This document shows, piece by piece, positions 1 to 6,464 of a stretch of DNA of 10,613 nucleotides. The notes under the pieces were generated by a model that had not been told where the DNA came from, ran no database searches, and worked only from the letters and a program-made list of their open reading frames with translations. The stretch is taken from the NCBI GenBank assembly GCA_005239945.1, contig SBAY01000023.1, positions 1-10,613 of the forward strand, read 5' to 3'. The DNA is from Nitrospira sp. (GTDB lineage Bacteria > UBA9089 > CG2-30-40-21 > SBAY01). How positions within the stretch are numbered: position 1 is the first letter of the stretch; every line of letters begins with the position of its first letter. The position numbers were made by a program, and so were the translations under genes.

Positions 1-1
1 A

Positions 2-262
2 CCGGCAGAGTTATCCGGTGGAGAACAACAACGGGTAGCAATTGCTCGCGCCTTAGCAAATTCACCTAAACTTATATTAGCTGATGAACCTACCGGGAAT
101 CTGGATTCAAACTCAGCTGGCGAGATTATAGATATACTCTCCAGGCTTAATGAAGAGAAAAAGATAACTGTTGTAGTTATTACCCATAATCCCCTGATAG
201 CAGAGCGAACAAAAAAGGTATATCACTTAAAAGACGGACAGATTGCCCATGAAGATAGTTGA
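2..262 (+). CDS. ABC transporter ATP-binding protein, C-terminal fragment (MacB/LolD type)
   Basis: The reading frame is open from the window edge to TGA at 260-262, so about 86 C-terminal residues are visible. They contain the ABC signature LSGGEQQR, then RALANSPKLILADEPTGNLD, which is the Walker B aspartate-glutamate followed by the D-loop, then the switch histidine in VVITHN. The wording DEPTGNLD is typical of the MacB/LolD/FtsE branch, whose members energise permeases that do not move substrate through the membrane in the classical way. The Walker A motif lies outside the window. The next gene starts inside this one (14-nt overlap), so the two are almost surely co-translated as ATPase and permease of one complex on the inner face of the cytoplasmic membrane. 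Substrate unknown. Confidence 0.93.
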   Translation, partial: PAELSGGEQQRVAIARALANSPKLILADEPTGNLDSNSAGEIIDILSRLNEEKKITVVVITHNPLIAERTKKVYHLKDGQIAHEDS

Positions 263-1412
263 TTATCTCTACTTAACCAGGAAGGATTTGATTAATTACA
301 AACTGCGCAGTGGACTGATAATAGGGTGTATCTGTGTGGGTGTATTAAGCTCTACCCTTAACCTTTATCACACCTCCAAAAGGCAGGAAGAACTTATCTC
401 ATCCCTGACCAATATAGGTAGCCAGATGGTCTCTATCTGGATAATGGACAAGGAGATTGGCTTAAAAGACATAGCCTTCCTTTCAGATTATTTTCCCCAC
501 ACCGCTTATCAAATCTCAGCCCAGAAAGATATAAAATATCTAAGAAGAGAAAGAAAAAATGTATCAGTCGTAGGAACTGTGCCTGAATACAAAACAGTCC
601 ATTCCCTTAAGCTTAAGAGTGGCAGATTTATATTGCCGGGTGATATTAAAGGAAAGAGGCAGGTTTGTGTTCTTGATAGCACCATTAGCGATGAATTAAG
701 GATACGGGTAGGTGAAAAAATCAGGATTGGCGAGAATAGATTCAGGGTAATTGGGATAGGGACAAACCAGGAATGGACACAATACCAGGTAATTATTCCC
801 CTGTCAATATGTAATGATGTCCTTGACTCTACCACAAGGAATTTAGAGGTAGTTATCCTGACAGATGGTAAACCGGATGTCTTGCAAGATGAGATACGGC
901 GGATATTAAGGGAGAGATTCCCAGACAAGAAGGGGATAAAAAAAGGCAAGCAATTTGATTTTGATAGTGAAAGGTTTATGGTCTCAACCGCAGAAGGGCT
1001 ATTAGAAATGATAAAAAATCAACAATGGATTAGCCGAATGATTGTTTTAGGGATAGGATTGGCAACATTAATCTTAGCCGGCAGTGGAATAATGAATATG
1101 ATTATGCTTGCGGTTAGACAACAGGTTAAGGAGATAGGGATAATGCGTGCTGTAGGTGGGAGGAGGGATGATATCCTTTATCTTTTTATGCTGGAAGGGG
1201 CTTTACTTTCTTTCTATGGATTACTCATTGGGGTAATTCTATCCACAGGTTGCATAGCGTTGGCTGGTGATTGTAAGATTGATATATTTTTAGAATCGCT
1301 CCTGTGGTCAGGTGTTATTTGTGTATTGATTAGTTTTAGTGGCTATTACCCAGCCTCAAGGGCATCGAAGATTTCACCTTGTGAGGCAATAAGGGAGGGG
1401 ATAAAGAATTAG
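249..1412 (+). CDS. ABC transporter permease, MacB/FtsX family
   Basis: A 387-residue membrane protein with the MacB layout: one transmembrane helix near the N terminus (about residues 21-40), a large extracytoplasmic domain (about 41-260, MacB_PCD-like), then three helices (about 264-289, 313-339 and 350-370) forming the FtsX domain. The cytoplasmic loop after helix 2 carries EIGIMRAVGG, the family's coupling segment to the ATPase, and the C terminus has the typical PASRASKISPCEAIREG ending. I chose ATG 249 over the upstream TTG at 243. Neither has a good Shine-Dalgarno sequence, but overlap with the ATPase gene suggests translational coupling. Family members export macrolides, peptides or lipoproteins or act mechanically; the substrate cannot be told here. 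A MacA-like adaptor, if present, would lie left of the window. Confidence 0.9.
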   Translation: MKIVDYLYLTRKDLINYKLRSGLIIGCICVGVLSSTLNLYHTSKRQEELISSLTNIGSQMVSIWIMDKEIGLKDIAFLSDYFPHTAYQISAQKDIKYLRRERKNVSVVGTVPEYKTVHSLKLKSGRFILPGDIKGKRQVCVLDSTISDELRIRVGEKIRIGENRFRVIGIGTNQEWTQYQVIIPLSICNDVLDSTTRNLEVVILTDGKPDVLQDEIRRILRERFPDKKGIKKGKQFDFDSERFMVSTAEGLLEMIKNQQWISRMIVLGIGLATLILAGSGIMNMIMLAVRQQVKEIGIMRAVGGRRDDILYLFMLEGALLSFYGLLIGVILSTGCIALAGDCKIDIFLESLLWSGVICVLISFSGYYPASRASKISPCEAIREGIKN

Positions 1413-1820
1413 GAGTCCCTTGGGGTCAGATACCTTATCTGCATTTAATTCTTTTAATATGCGATCAGTAGATACCTTTTGAATCTTGGCTTTGGTGTGG
1501 GTATCGGTAGTTAAAATTTCTACCTGTTGAGCGGTTAAAGAGACCGCAGGACATCCCATAGAAATCAAGGCAAGACTTAACAAGGCACATGAAATCTGCT
1601 CCCCGGTGGATAAGAGCATATCCATTTCGCGATCATCGGGAAGTTCAGTAATTTTGTGGGCTAATTCGATTAACTCGTCAGTGGTATCGCCCATTGCAGA
1701 GACAACAACCACTATTTGAGGTTCTTTTTCCTTAGCCTTTATAATCTGCTCGGCTACTTTTTTTATCCGTTCTGGACTACCAACAAATGTCCCTCCATAT
1801 TTTTTAACCACTATTCCCAT
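1374..1820 (-). pseudogene. lysC: Aspartokinase, truncated 5' remnant
   Basis: The first 130 residues read as the amino-acid kinase domain of aspartokinase, which phosphorylates aspartate at the head of the lysine, threonine and methionine pathway. Visible family motifs are VVKKYGGTFVG (normally KFGGTSVG), VVVVSAMGDTTDELI and REMDMLLSTGEQIS. At codon 130 (base 1431) homology stops, just where the strongly conserved core strand would follow. Eighteen unrelated residues then run to a stop at 1374, inside the end of the permease gene. A full aspartokinase has about 400 residues, including ACT regulatory domains, so this product cannot be a normal enzyme. The Ser-to-Phe change in the signature also suggests decay. 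The start is ATG 1820, preceded by AGGAG at 7-nt spacing; promoter and ribosome site look intact. The break abuts GGGGTCAGA (1422-1430), possibly the scar of an insertion or deletion. Confidence 0.85.
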
Positions 1821-1840
1821 TTTTTTACTCCTTGTCAATA

Positions 1841-1869
1841 AGTATATACCAGAAAAGGAGAGATGTCAA
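1841..1869 (-). promoter_or_regulatory. Sigma-70 promoter of the lysC remnant
   Basis: Read on the minus strand, a consensus -35 TTGACA (1869-1864) is followed after exactly 17 bases by -10 TATACT (1846-1841). A run of eight A residues lies just upstream (1872-1879), like an UP element. The expected transcript would start near 1834, leaving a leader of about 13 nt that contains AGGAG in front of ATG 1820. The match is near perfect, although the gene it serves is broken. Confidence 0.8.
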
Positions 1870-1926
1870 TTGTTTTTTTTAGTTACCTGTCATTTTTATT
1901 CTACCATTATGGTAATACCTCAGTTT

Positions 1927-2005
1927 TGCTACAATAATATTACCCCGTTGGGGTTTGCCTTTAATAATTTGCATTTAATCCCGAAGGGATGATATTATTG
2001 TAGCA
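1927..2005. repeat. 79-bp inverted-repeat element able to form a three-way junction
   Basis: A 14-bp perfect inverted repeat, TGCTACAATAATAT at 1927-1940 and its complement at 1992-2005, encloses two small perfect hairpins: ACCCC-gtt-GGGGT (1942-1954) and ATCCC-gaa-GGGAT (1978-1990). Each has a 5-bp stem and a 3-nt loop. Together they give a closed three-way junction with an AT-rich linker (1955-1977). It sits between the divergent lysC remnant and rsmG, about 25 bp before the rsmG -35 box. It has no coding capacity. It could be a small non-autonomous mobile element (MITE-like) or a structured RNA or DNA site. I recall similar ATCCCGAAGGGAT words as dispersed repeats in environmental genomes but cannot verify this here. 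Confidence 0.7.
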
Positions 2006-2029
2006 TTTGTTGAACTGTGGATTTTTTTC

Positions 2030-2058
2030 TTGACATGTGACCTAAAATATATTACACT
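2030..2058 (+). promoter_or_regulatory. Sigma-70 promoter of rsmG-parA
   Basis: A consensus -35 TTGACA (2030-2035) is followed after 17 bases by -10 TACACT (2053-2058, 4 of 6 consensus positions). Transcription would start near 2065, only about 7 nt before the rsmG ATG at 2072. No Shine-Dalgarno sequence is visible there, so the rsmG message may be effectively leaderless. Confidence 0.65.
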
Positions 2059-2071
2059 CTAATAAAACAAG

Positions 2072-2797
2072 ATGCAAAAAGATAAGTGGCAAGAATTGCT
2101 AAAACAAGGGGCAAGGGAGTTAGAAATTAACTTAAATGACTCTCAAATAAAATTGTTCTCTGTATATTTAGATACACTTAGGAGTTATAACCAACAGGTA
2201 CATCTAACCGGGATTAAAACCTCAAAGGAAATCATTATTAAACATTTCCTTGATTCCTTAACCTGTTTTTGTGGCTTTAATCCAGATAAGGGGATGGAGA
2301 TAATTGATCTTGGCACGGGAGCAGGATTTCCAGGTATACCACTAAAAATTTGTTCCCCTGGGATTGAATTGATTTTATTGGATTCAAGTGAAAAACAGGC
2401 AGATTTTCTGTATCACCTTAAAAATCAGTTAGCAATAAAATTTAAAATTTTGATAGGTAGAGCAGAAGATTTGGCCCAAAAAGTAGAATATCGAGAAAGA
2501 TATGATATCGTCGTAGCCAGGGCTGTGGCTAAGTTAAATACCCTGGTGGAATGTGCGTTACCTTTTTTAAAAATAGGGGGGATATTTATCGCCCAAAAAG
2601 GGTTTGATGTCCAGAATGAAATAAGCCAGGCAGAAAAGGCCATAGATGTTTTAGGTGGCAGAATAAGAGAACAAAAACGAATAATCCTGCCAATCCTTCA
2701 TGAGAAAAGAAACTTGGTGATTATAGAAAAACTCAACCCTTCGCCTTTAGAATATCCTCGAAGACCAGGAGTTCCACAACGAAAACCGTTGAAATAA
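2072..2797 (+). CDS. rsmG: 16S rRNA (guanine(527)-N7)-methyltransferase RsmG
   Basis: A 241-residue cytoplasmic enzyme that uses S-adenosylmethionine to methylate N7 of G527 in 16S rRNA; loss gives low-level streptomycin resistance in several bacteria. Family marks are the substrate-side segment HLTGIKTSKEIIIKHFLDS (residues 44-62), the SAM-binding glycine loop IIDLGTGAGFPGIPLKI (77-93), the acidic strand end LLDSSEKQADFL (102-113), VARAVAKL (148-155), a lysine-glycine at 176-177, and the C-terminal YPRRPGVPQRKPL typical of RsmG. Length is normal for the family (about 210-250). It is the first gene of a unit with parA, 48 bp downstream, as in many bacteria where rsmG lies beside soj/spo0J near the origin. 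No Shine-Dalgarno sequence is evident at the ATG. Confidence 0.95.
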   Translation: MQKDKWQELLKQGARELEINLNDSQIKLFSVYLDTLRSYNQQVHLTGIKTSKEIIIKHFLDSLTCFCGFNPDKGMEIIDLGTGAGFPGIPLKICSPGIELILLDSSEKQADFLYHLKNQLAIKFKILIGRAEDLAQKVEYRERYDIVVARAVAKLNTLVECALPFLKIGGIFIAQKGFDVQNEISQAEKAIDVLGGRIREQKRIILPILHEKRNLVIIEKLNPSPLEYPRRPGVPQRKPLK

Positions 2798-2845
2798 GTT
2801 AGTCAAGCTTATCAGATTTGAAAAGTAGTTAAGGAGGAAAATATT

Positions 2846-3640
2846 ATGGGTAGGATAATTACTATTGCTAATCAAAAAGGTGGTGTAGGAAAGACTACTA
2901 CATCTGTAAATGTAGCCGCATGTTTGGCTATGTTAGGGCAGGATTGCCTGCTGGTTGATATGGATCCACAAGGTAATTCTACAAGTGGATTAGGGTTTGA
3001 TAAACATAAGTGTCAACCGAACATTTATGAGGTTTTGATTGGGAAAGAGTCAATTAGTAAGGCTATTCAGAAAACCGAGATGGAACATCTGGATTTAATC
3101 CCTTCCAATGTTACCTTAACCGGGGCAGAGATTGAATTAGTGAACATAGAAAAAAGGGAGTTACAATTAAAAAATGCCCTTATCGCGATTAAAGATAATT
3201 ATAAATATATTTTTATCGATACTCCACCTTCATTAGGCTTACTTACCTTGAATTCCTTAGTTGCCGCAGAAACGGTCCTAATTCCTATTCAATGTGAATA
3301 TTATGCCTTAGAAGGATTGGGGCAACTTTTAGGAACAATTACCCTTGTCCAGGGCAAACTTAATCCTGACCTGAAGATTGAAGGGATACTTTTGACTATG
3401 TTCGATGCCCGAACAAACCTTTCCCAACAGATTACCGCCGAGATTAATAAATGTTTCAAGGATAAAGTCTATCAAACCATTATTCCGTGTAATGTCCGAC
3501 TTTCAGAGGCACCAAGTTTTGGTAAACCTATTATCCTTTATGATATAAATTCTACAGGAGCCGAATCTTATATAAGTTTAGCCCGGGAAATAATCAACCG
3601 TGATAGTGGGATAGTGATGAAGGAGAAGATAAGTATTTAG
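2846..3640 (+). CDS. parA: Chromosome-partitioning ATPase ParA/Soj
   Basis: A 264-residue Walker-type ATPase that binds DNA non-specifically when ATP-bound and, with ParB at parS, moves or positions origins. Visible motifs are the deviant Walker A KGGVGKTT (residues 11-18, with signature lysine 11), the A' aspartate in LVDMDPQGN (36-44), and Walker B YIFIDTPPSLG (121-131). C-terminal to these come DARTNLSQQI and NVRLSEAPSFGKPI, both strongly conserved in chromosomal Soj proteins. The short N terminus without an extra DNA-binding domain marks it as the chromosomal rather than the P1-plasmid type. The start ATG has a strong AAGGAGG at 2831-2837 (8-nt spacing). The expected partner parB does not follow: the region ends in repeats and then a convergent gene. 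Confidence 0.95.
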   Translation: MGRIITIANQKGGVGKTTTSVNVAACLAMLGQDCLLVDMDPQGNSTSGLGFDKHKCQPNIYEVLIGKESISKAIQKTEMEHLDLIPSNVTLTGAEIELVNIEKRELQLKNALIAIKDNYKYIFIDTPPSLGLLTLNSLVAAETVLIPIQCEYYALEGLGQLLGTITLVQGKLNPDLKIEGILLTMFDARTNLSQQITAEINKCFKDKVYQTIIPCNVRLSEAPSFGKPIILYDINSTGAESYISLAREIINRDSGIVMKEKISI

Positions 3641-3650
3641 TTACCTTCAA

Positions 3651-3805
3651 TTCAGACATTAGACTTCAGACTTAGAGTAAGCATTCAGCGGTCAGATGGA
3701 GAAAAAGATAATGTATGAACACCTGTCTCATCCAAAAGCTGAAAGATTAAGCTTCCGGTTGACCACTTACGACTTAAGTCTAATGTCTGATGTCTATGGT
3801 CTAAT
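3651..3805. repeat. Heptamer-repeat inverted pair after parA
   Basis: The left arm (3651-3678) is made of 7-bp units, TTCAGAC, ATTAGAC, TTCAGAC, then a degenerate one. The right arm (3771-3805) has five units of the complementary kind: GACTTAA, GTCTAAT, GTCTGAT, GTCTATG and GTCTAAT. The arms share a 14-bp perfect inverted match (3653-3666 with 3776-3789), plus shorter ones such as GTAAG 3677-3681 with CTTAC 3766-3770. The site lies between the convergent ends of parA (10 nt from its stop) and the 102-aa gene (14 nt from its stop), so it could act as a transcript 3' structure for both strands. No coding sequence was seen in between. Confidence 0.7.
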
Positions 3806-3819
3806 GTTGTCCCCGGTAA

Positions 3820-4128
3820 TTACCCAGCAACAATAGATTTATCTTCTTCAATGGCCTCATATATTTCCCGCTGAACAATGGGATAGGAAACAGAATTCCA
3901 GGCATTTTCAAAATGATGGGTAAGCAGGTTTAAAACAGAGGGGTCATCTGTTTCGATAACAAAAATAATCTTTAATGGAGAAATGCCCAGCACCTCATAG
4001 CGATTGATCGTCCGACATTTTTGACTAAATATCCTGTCTTTACCCATTTTTATCCATTTTTCTCGTTCCAGTCTAATCTCATCCAACGAGGCATTTGGCT
4101 TGGCGTCGAAGATGGAAACATACCACAT
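3820..4128 (-). CDS. Small DUF3303-like protein, alpha/beta ferredoxin-like fold
   Basis: A 102-residue soluble protein without signal peptide, membrane helix or cysteine-rich motif (one Cys at residue 38). The hydrophobic strand KIIFVIETDDPSVLNLLTHHF, followed by SVSYPIVQREIYEA, resembles small dimeric alpha/beta-barrel-like families such as DUF3303, where a strand ends in ETDDP before a helix and then a strand with a conserved proline. That match is from memory and moderate. The ATG at 4128 has an excellent GGAGGT at 6-nt spacing. It lies 113 bp downstream of acs on the same strand, so it may be read with it, and could bind or sense a small ligand linked to acetate use; this is inference from position only. 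Confidence 0.7.
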   Translation of the reverse strand: MWYVSIFDAKPNASLDEIRLEREKWIKMGKDRIFSQKCRTINRYEVLGISPLKIIFVIETDDPSVLNLLTHHFENAWNSVSYPIVQREIYEAIEEDKSIVAG

Positions 4129-4146
4129 AATTACACCTCCTTCGTA

Positions 4147-4244
4147 TAATTAAAAATTAAGAAAGGGGAAAATATATGAATTAAAAATCATAAATTCTTT
4201 TCTCTTTCCTCAATTTTTAATTTTTAATTTTTAATTTTTAATTA
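4147..4244. repeat. AATTTTT heptamer tandem with inverted partner at the acs 3' end
   Basis: Four perfect tandem copies of AATTTTT occupy 4212-4239 and run into a partial fifth copy (4240-4244). The partial copy contains the acs stop codon (TAA on the minus strand, 4244-4242). A shorter complementary tract at 4147-4162 gives a 12-bp inverted match (4147-4158 with 4233-4244). On the minus strand this makes an A/U-rich stem around a loop of about 74 nt between acs and the 102-aa gene. Slipped-strand copy-number change would alter this spacer and could affect the acs stop. Confidence 0.7.
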
Positions 4245-6179
4245 CTCAACCTCCCTTTGGTCAATAAGTTTTTTGATGACCGAGGAATCGGCTAAGGTAC
4301 TAATATCACCGATTTGGTCTATATCACCCTGGGCAATTTTTCGCAAGATACGGCGCATAATCTTTCCGCTTCTGGTTTTAGGCAGGCTATCTGCGAACTG
4401 AATTTTATCCGGCTTGGCAATAGACCCGATCTCTTTAGCCACCTGGAGGACCAATTCTTTTTTCAATTCCGGAGTTTTTTTAACCCCCGTTTTGAGGGTA
4501 ACGAAGGCATAGATACCTTCACCTTTTATCGGGTGTGGAACGCCGATGACAGCAGCCTCAGCCACTTTCTCATGGCTGACCAGGGCGCTTTCTATCTCAG
4601 CCGTTCCCAGGCGATGTCCTGAAACATTAATTACATCATCGATTCTGCCCAGGAGCCAAAAGTCACCGTCCGCATCCTGCCTTGCACCATCACCAGTGCA
4701 ATAGTTTCCTGGATACTGGAAAAAATAGGTATCCAAAAACCGTTGGTGGTCGCCATAAATGGTTCTGGCCAGGCCAGGCCAGGGTTTTTTGATAACCAGG
4801 GAGCCCTGGTTATTTTCAGCATCATCCTTTTTTATGATGGCTGGCTCAATACCGAAAAACGGTTTAGTGGCCGCACCGGGTTTAAGGGTTATTGCCCCGG
4901 GTAGGGGGGAAATAAGTATGCCGCCTGTCTCTGTTTGCCACCAGGTATCAACAATGGGACATCTTTCTTTGCCCACCACGCGATAATACCACAGCCAGGC
5001 CTCGGGGTTAATCGGTTCACCCACAGACCCACACAATCGTAAGCTGCTTAAATCCCTTTTGTTGACCCATTCTTCCCCTTCTCTGGCTAAAGCCCGAATA
5101 ACAGTAGGGGCAGTGTAAAATATATTCACCCTGTATTTCTCCACAACTTGCCAGAATCTATCAGGAGCAGGGTAATTTGGTACTCCTTCAAACATAATGG
5201 TTGTAGCCCCATTGGTCAGGGGACCGTAGACAATATAGGAGTGCCCGGTAATCCAGCCAATGTCGGCTGTGCACCAGTAAGTATCCTCCTCGTGATAATC
5301 GAATATCCATTTAAAGGTCAGGGAGGTATAAAGAAGATAGCCGGCAGTGGTATGGAGAAGACCTTTTGGTTTGCCCGTACTACCGCTGGTATAAAGGATA
5401 AAGAGTGGGTCTTCGGCATCCATTGGTTCCGGCTCACAAACCGATGAGATTTCATCCCTTGCCAGCTCTTCTTCAACCCAGACATCCCGCCCCGGTTTCA
5501 TATCTATTTGGGTATGTGTTCGTTTGCAAACAAGACACCACTCAATACTCGGACATTCTGAAATTGCCGCATCCACATTCTTTTTCAAGGGAATTACCTT
5601 GCCACTCCTAAAACCACCATCTGCTGTAACAATCAATTTGGCCTGGGAGTCAATAATCCTTTCCCGAAGGGATACAGCGCTAAATCCGCCAAAAACCACA
5701 CTATGAACCGCCCCAATGCGGGTGCACGCCAATATCCCAATAGCTAATTGGGGAATCATAGGCATGTAAAAAACAACCCGCTCACCCTTTTTGACCCCAT
5801 ATTTTTTTAGCAAGTTGGCAAACAGACAAACCTGTCGATGAAGTTCTTGATAGGTGTAAATTTTATTTTCACCTGACTCCCCTTCCCAGATAAGAGCGGC
5901 TTTGTTTTTACGCCAGTTATTTTCAGCAAGATGTCTATCCAGACAATTATAGGAGACATTTAGCTTTCCCCCCTTAAACCAGGTTATGCGGCCATCCTTA
6001 AAACTCCCTTCCATGACACTATCCCACTTCTTAAACCAGGTAAGTTGTTCAGCCTGTTTTCCCCAAAATCTTTGCGGGTCAGAGATAGATTCTGCATAAA
6101 GTTGTTCGTATTCTTTCTGGTTTTTGATATGCGCCTTACGGCTAAATTCTAATGGTGGTTTAAATAAATTGTTTTCCAT
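4242..6179 (-). CDS. acs: Acetyl-CoA synthetase (AMP-forming)
   Basis: A 645-residue cytoplasmic enzyme converting acetate, ATP and CoA to acetyl-CoA, AMP and pyrophosphate through an acetyl-adenylate. Motifs in order are the N-terminal Acs domain (about 25-85), P-loop YTSGSTGKPKG (263-273), GSVGEPINPEAW (384-395), the acetate-pocket WWQTETGG (413-420, the bulky Trp favouring acetate over longer acids), TGD (495-497), hinge GRIDDVINVSGHRLG (511-525), and PKTRSGKIMRR with the catalytic Lys606 that acetylation silences in known Acs enzymes. The length matches the family. I chose ATG 6179 because AAAGGAG stands about 7 nt upstream; an in-frame ATG at 6209 has no ribosome site and sits in a palindrome. 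The stop codon lies in a heptamer repeat. The 102-aa gene follows downstream. No acetyltransferase (AcuA/Pat) or deacetylase is in view. Confidence 0.96.
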   Translation of the reverse strand: MENNLFKPPLEFSRKAHIKNQKEYEQLYAESISDPQRFWGKQAEQLTWFKKWDSVMEGSFKDGRITWFKGGKLNVSYNCLDRHLAENNWRKNKAALIWEGESGENKIYTYQELHRQVCLFANLLKKYGVKKGERVVFYMPMIPQLAIGILACTRIGAVHSVVFGGFSAVSLRERIIDSQAKLIVTADGGFRSGKVIPLKKNVDAAISECPSIEWCLVCKRTHTQIDMKPGRDVWVEEELARDEISSVCEPEPMDAEDPLFILYTSGSTGKPKGLLHTTAGYLLYTSLTFKWIFDYHEEDTYWCTADIGWITGHSYIVYGPLTNGATTIMFEGVPNYPAPDRFWQVVEKYRVNIFYTAPTVIRALAREGEEWVNKRDLSSLRLCGSVGEPINPEAWLWYYRVVGKERCPIVDTWWQTETGGILISPLPGAITLKPGAATKPFFGIEPAIIKKDDAENNQGSLVIKKPWPGLARTIYGDHQRFLDTYFFQYPGNYCTGDGARQDADGDFWLLGRIDDVINVSGHRLGTAEIESALVSHEKVAEAAVIGVPHPIKGEGIYAFVTLKTGVKKTPELKKELVLQVAKEIGSIAKPDKIQFADSLPKTRSGKIMRRILRKIAQGDIDQIGDISTLADSSVIKKLIDQREVE

Positions 6180-6206
6180 GTTCAACTCCTTTTCGATTAA
6201 ATATTT

Positions 6207-6218
6207 CATGGTACCATG
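6207..6218. promoter_or_regulatory. Perfect 12-bp palindrome upstream of acs
   Basis: CATGGTACCATG is a perfect dyad 28 bp upstream of the acs start and 10-15 bp upstream of its Shine-Dalgarno sequence. It could be an operator for a dimeric regulator or be chance. No convincing -35/-10 pair was found for acs, so its relation to a transcription start is unknown. Confidence 0.3.
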
Positions 6219-6280
6219 TCAGATTCATCGTTTTCCAAAGATTCCCTCTTTTTAAACCACTTAATTCCTTGTGTGTAGCT

Positions 6281-6464
6281 GTTCAGGTTGTTTAGGCTAG
6301 AGGCTGTAGACTGTTAGCTATTGAGTATTGATGACCCAAAATCTTCTCGTTTTCCATGTTTTTGAGTCGCCAGCAAAACCGTGGTTATCAAATTCCCTGA
6401 GTTTCATATCATCTCACCTACCTCTGCCCTACAGCCTAAATGCCTACAGTCTATCTACCTGAAC
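6281..6464. repeat. Heptamer-type repeats, inverted pair between ahbD-like gene and acs
   Basis: The left arm (6281-6324) begins GTTCAGG and continues with 7-bp units CTAGAGG, CTGTAGA, CTGTTAG and CTATTGA. The right arm, read on the minus strand from 6464, also begins GTTCAGG and continues with CTGTAGG, an 8-bp variant, CTGTAGG and GCAGAGG down to 6421. Matching inverted words are 6281-6288 with 6457-6464, 6301-6309 with 6429-6437, and 6307-6314 with 6446-6453. The order is partly shuffled, so the pair is decayed. The right arm runs into the radical SAM gene, whose stop TAG (6453-6451) and last few codons are made of the repeat. About 100 bp of unrelated sequence separates the arms. Confidence 0.6.
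6318..6407 (-). CDS. Candidate 29-aa small ORF (uncertain)
   Basis: On the minus strand, ATG 6407 follows GGTGAG at 5-nt spacing and opens 29 codons, beginning MKLREFDNHGFAG and ending RRFWVINTQ before TAG. I do not recognise it. It is basic, with two tryptophans and no membrane segment. The stop lies in the left arm of the heptamer repeat, so this may be a decayed or truncated gene or a chance frame. It lies between the ahbD-like gene and acs on the same strand. Confidence 0.25.
   Translation of the reverse strand: MKLREFDNHGFAGDSKTWKTRRFWVINTQ

Noticed and set aside
243..248. TTG start of the permease at 243
   Set aside because: ATG 249 lies two codons downstream and no ribosome site favours the TTG.
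509..949. Open frame opposite the permease gene
   Set aside because: It is the antisense shadow of a clear MacB/FtsX permease and has no ribosome site or family resemblance.
4314..5706. Several plus-strand frames within acs
   Set aside because: They are shadows of the strongly conserved acs reading frame on the other strand.
6180..6209. Longer acs start at ATG 6209
   Set aside because: It lacks a Shine-Dalgarno sequence and starts in the CATGGTACCATG palindrome, while ATG 6179 has AAAGGAG and gives the normal N terminus.
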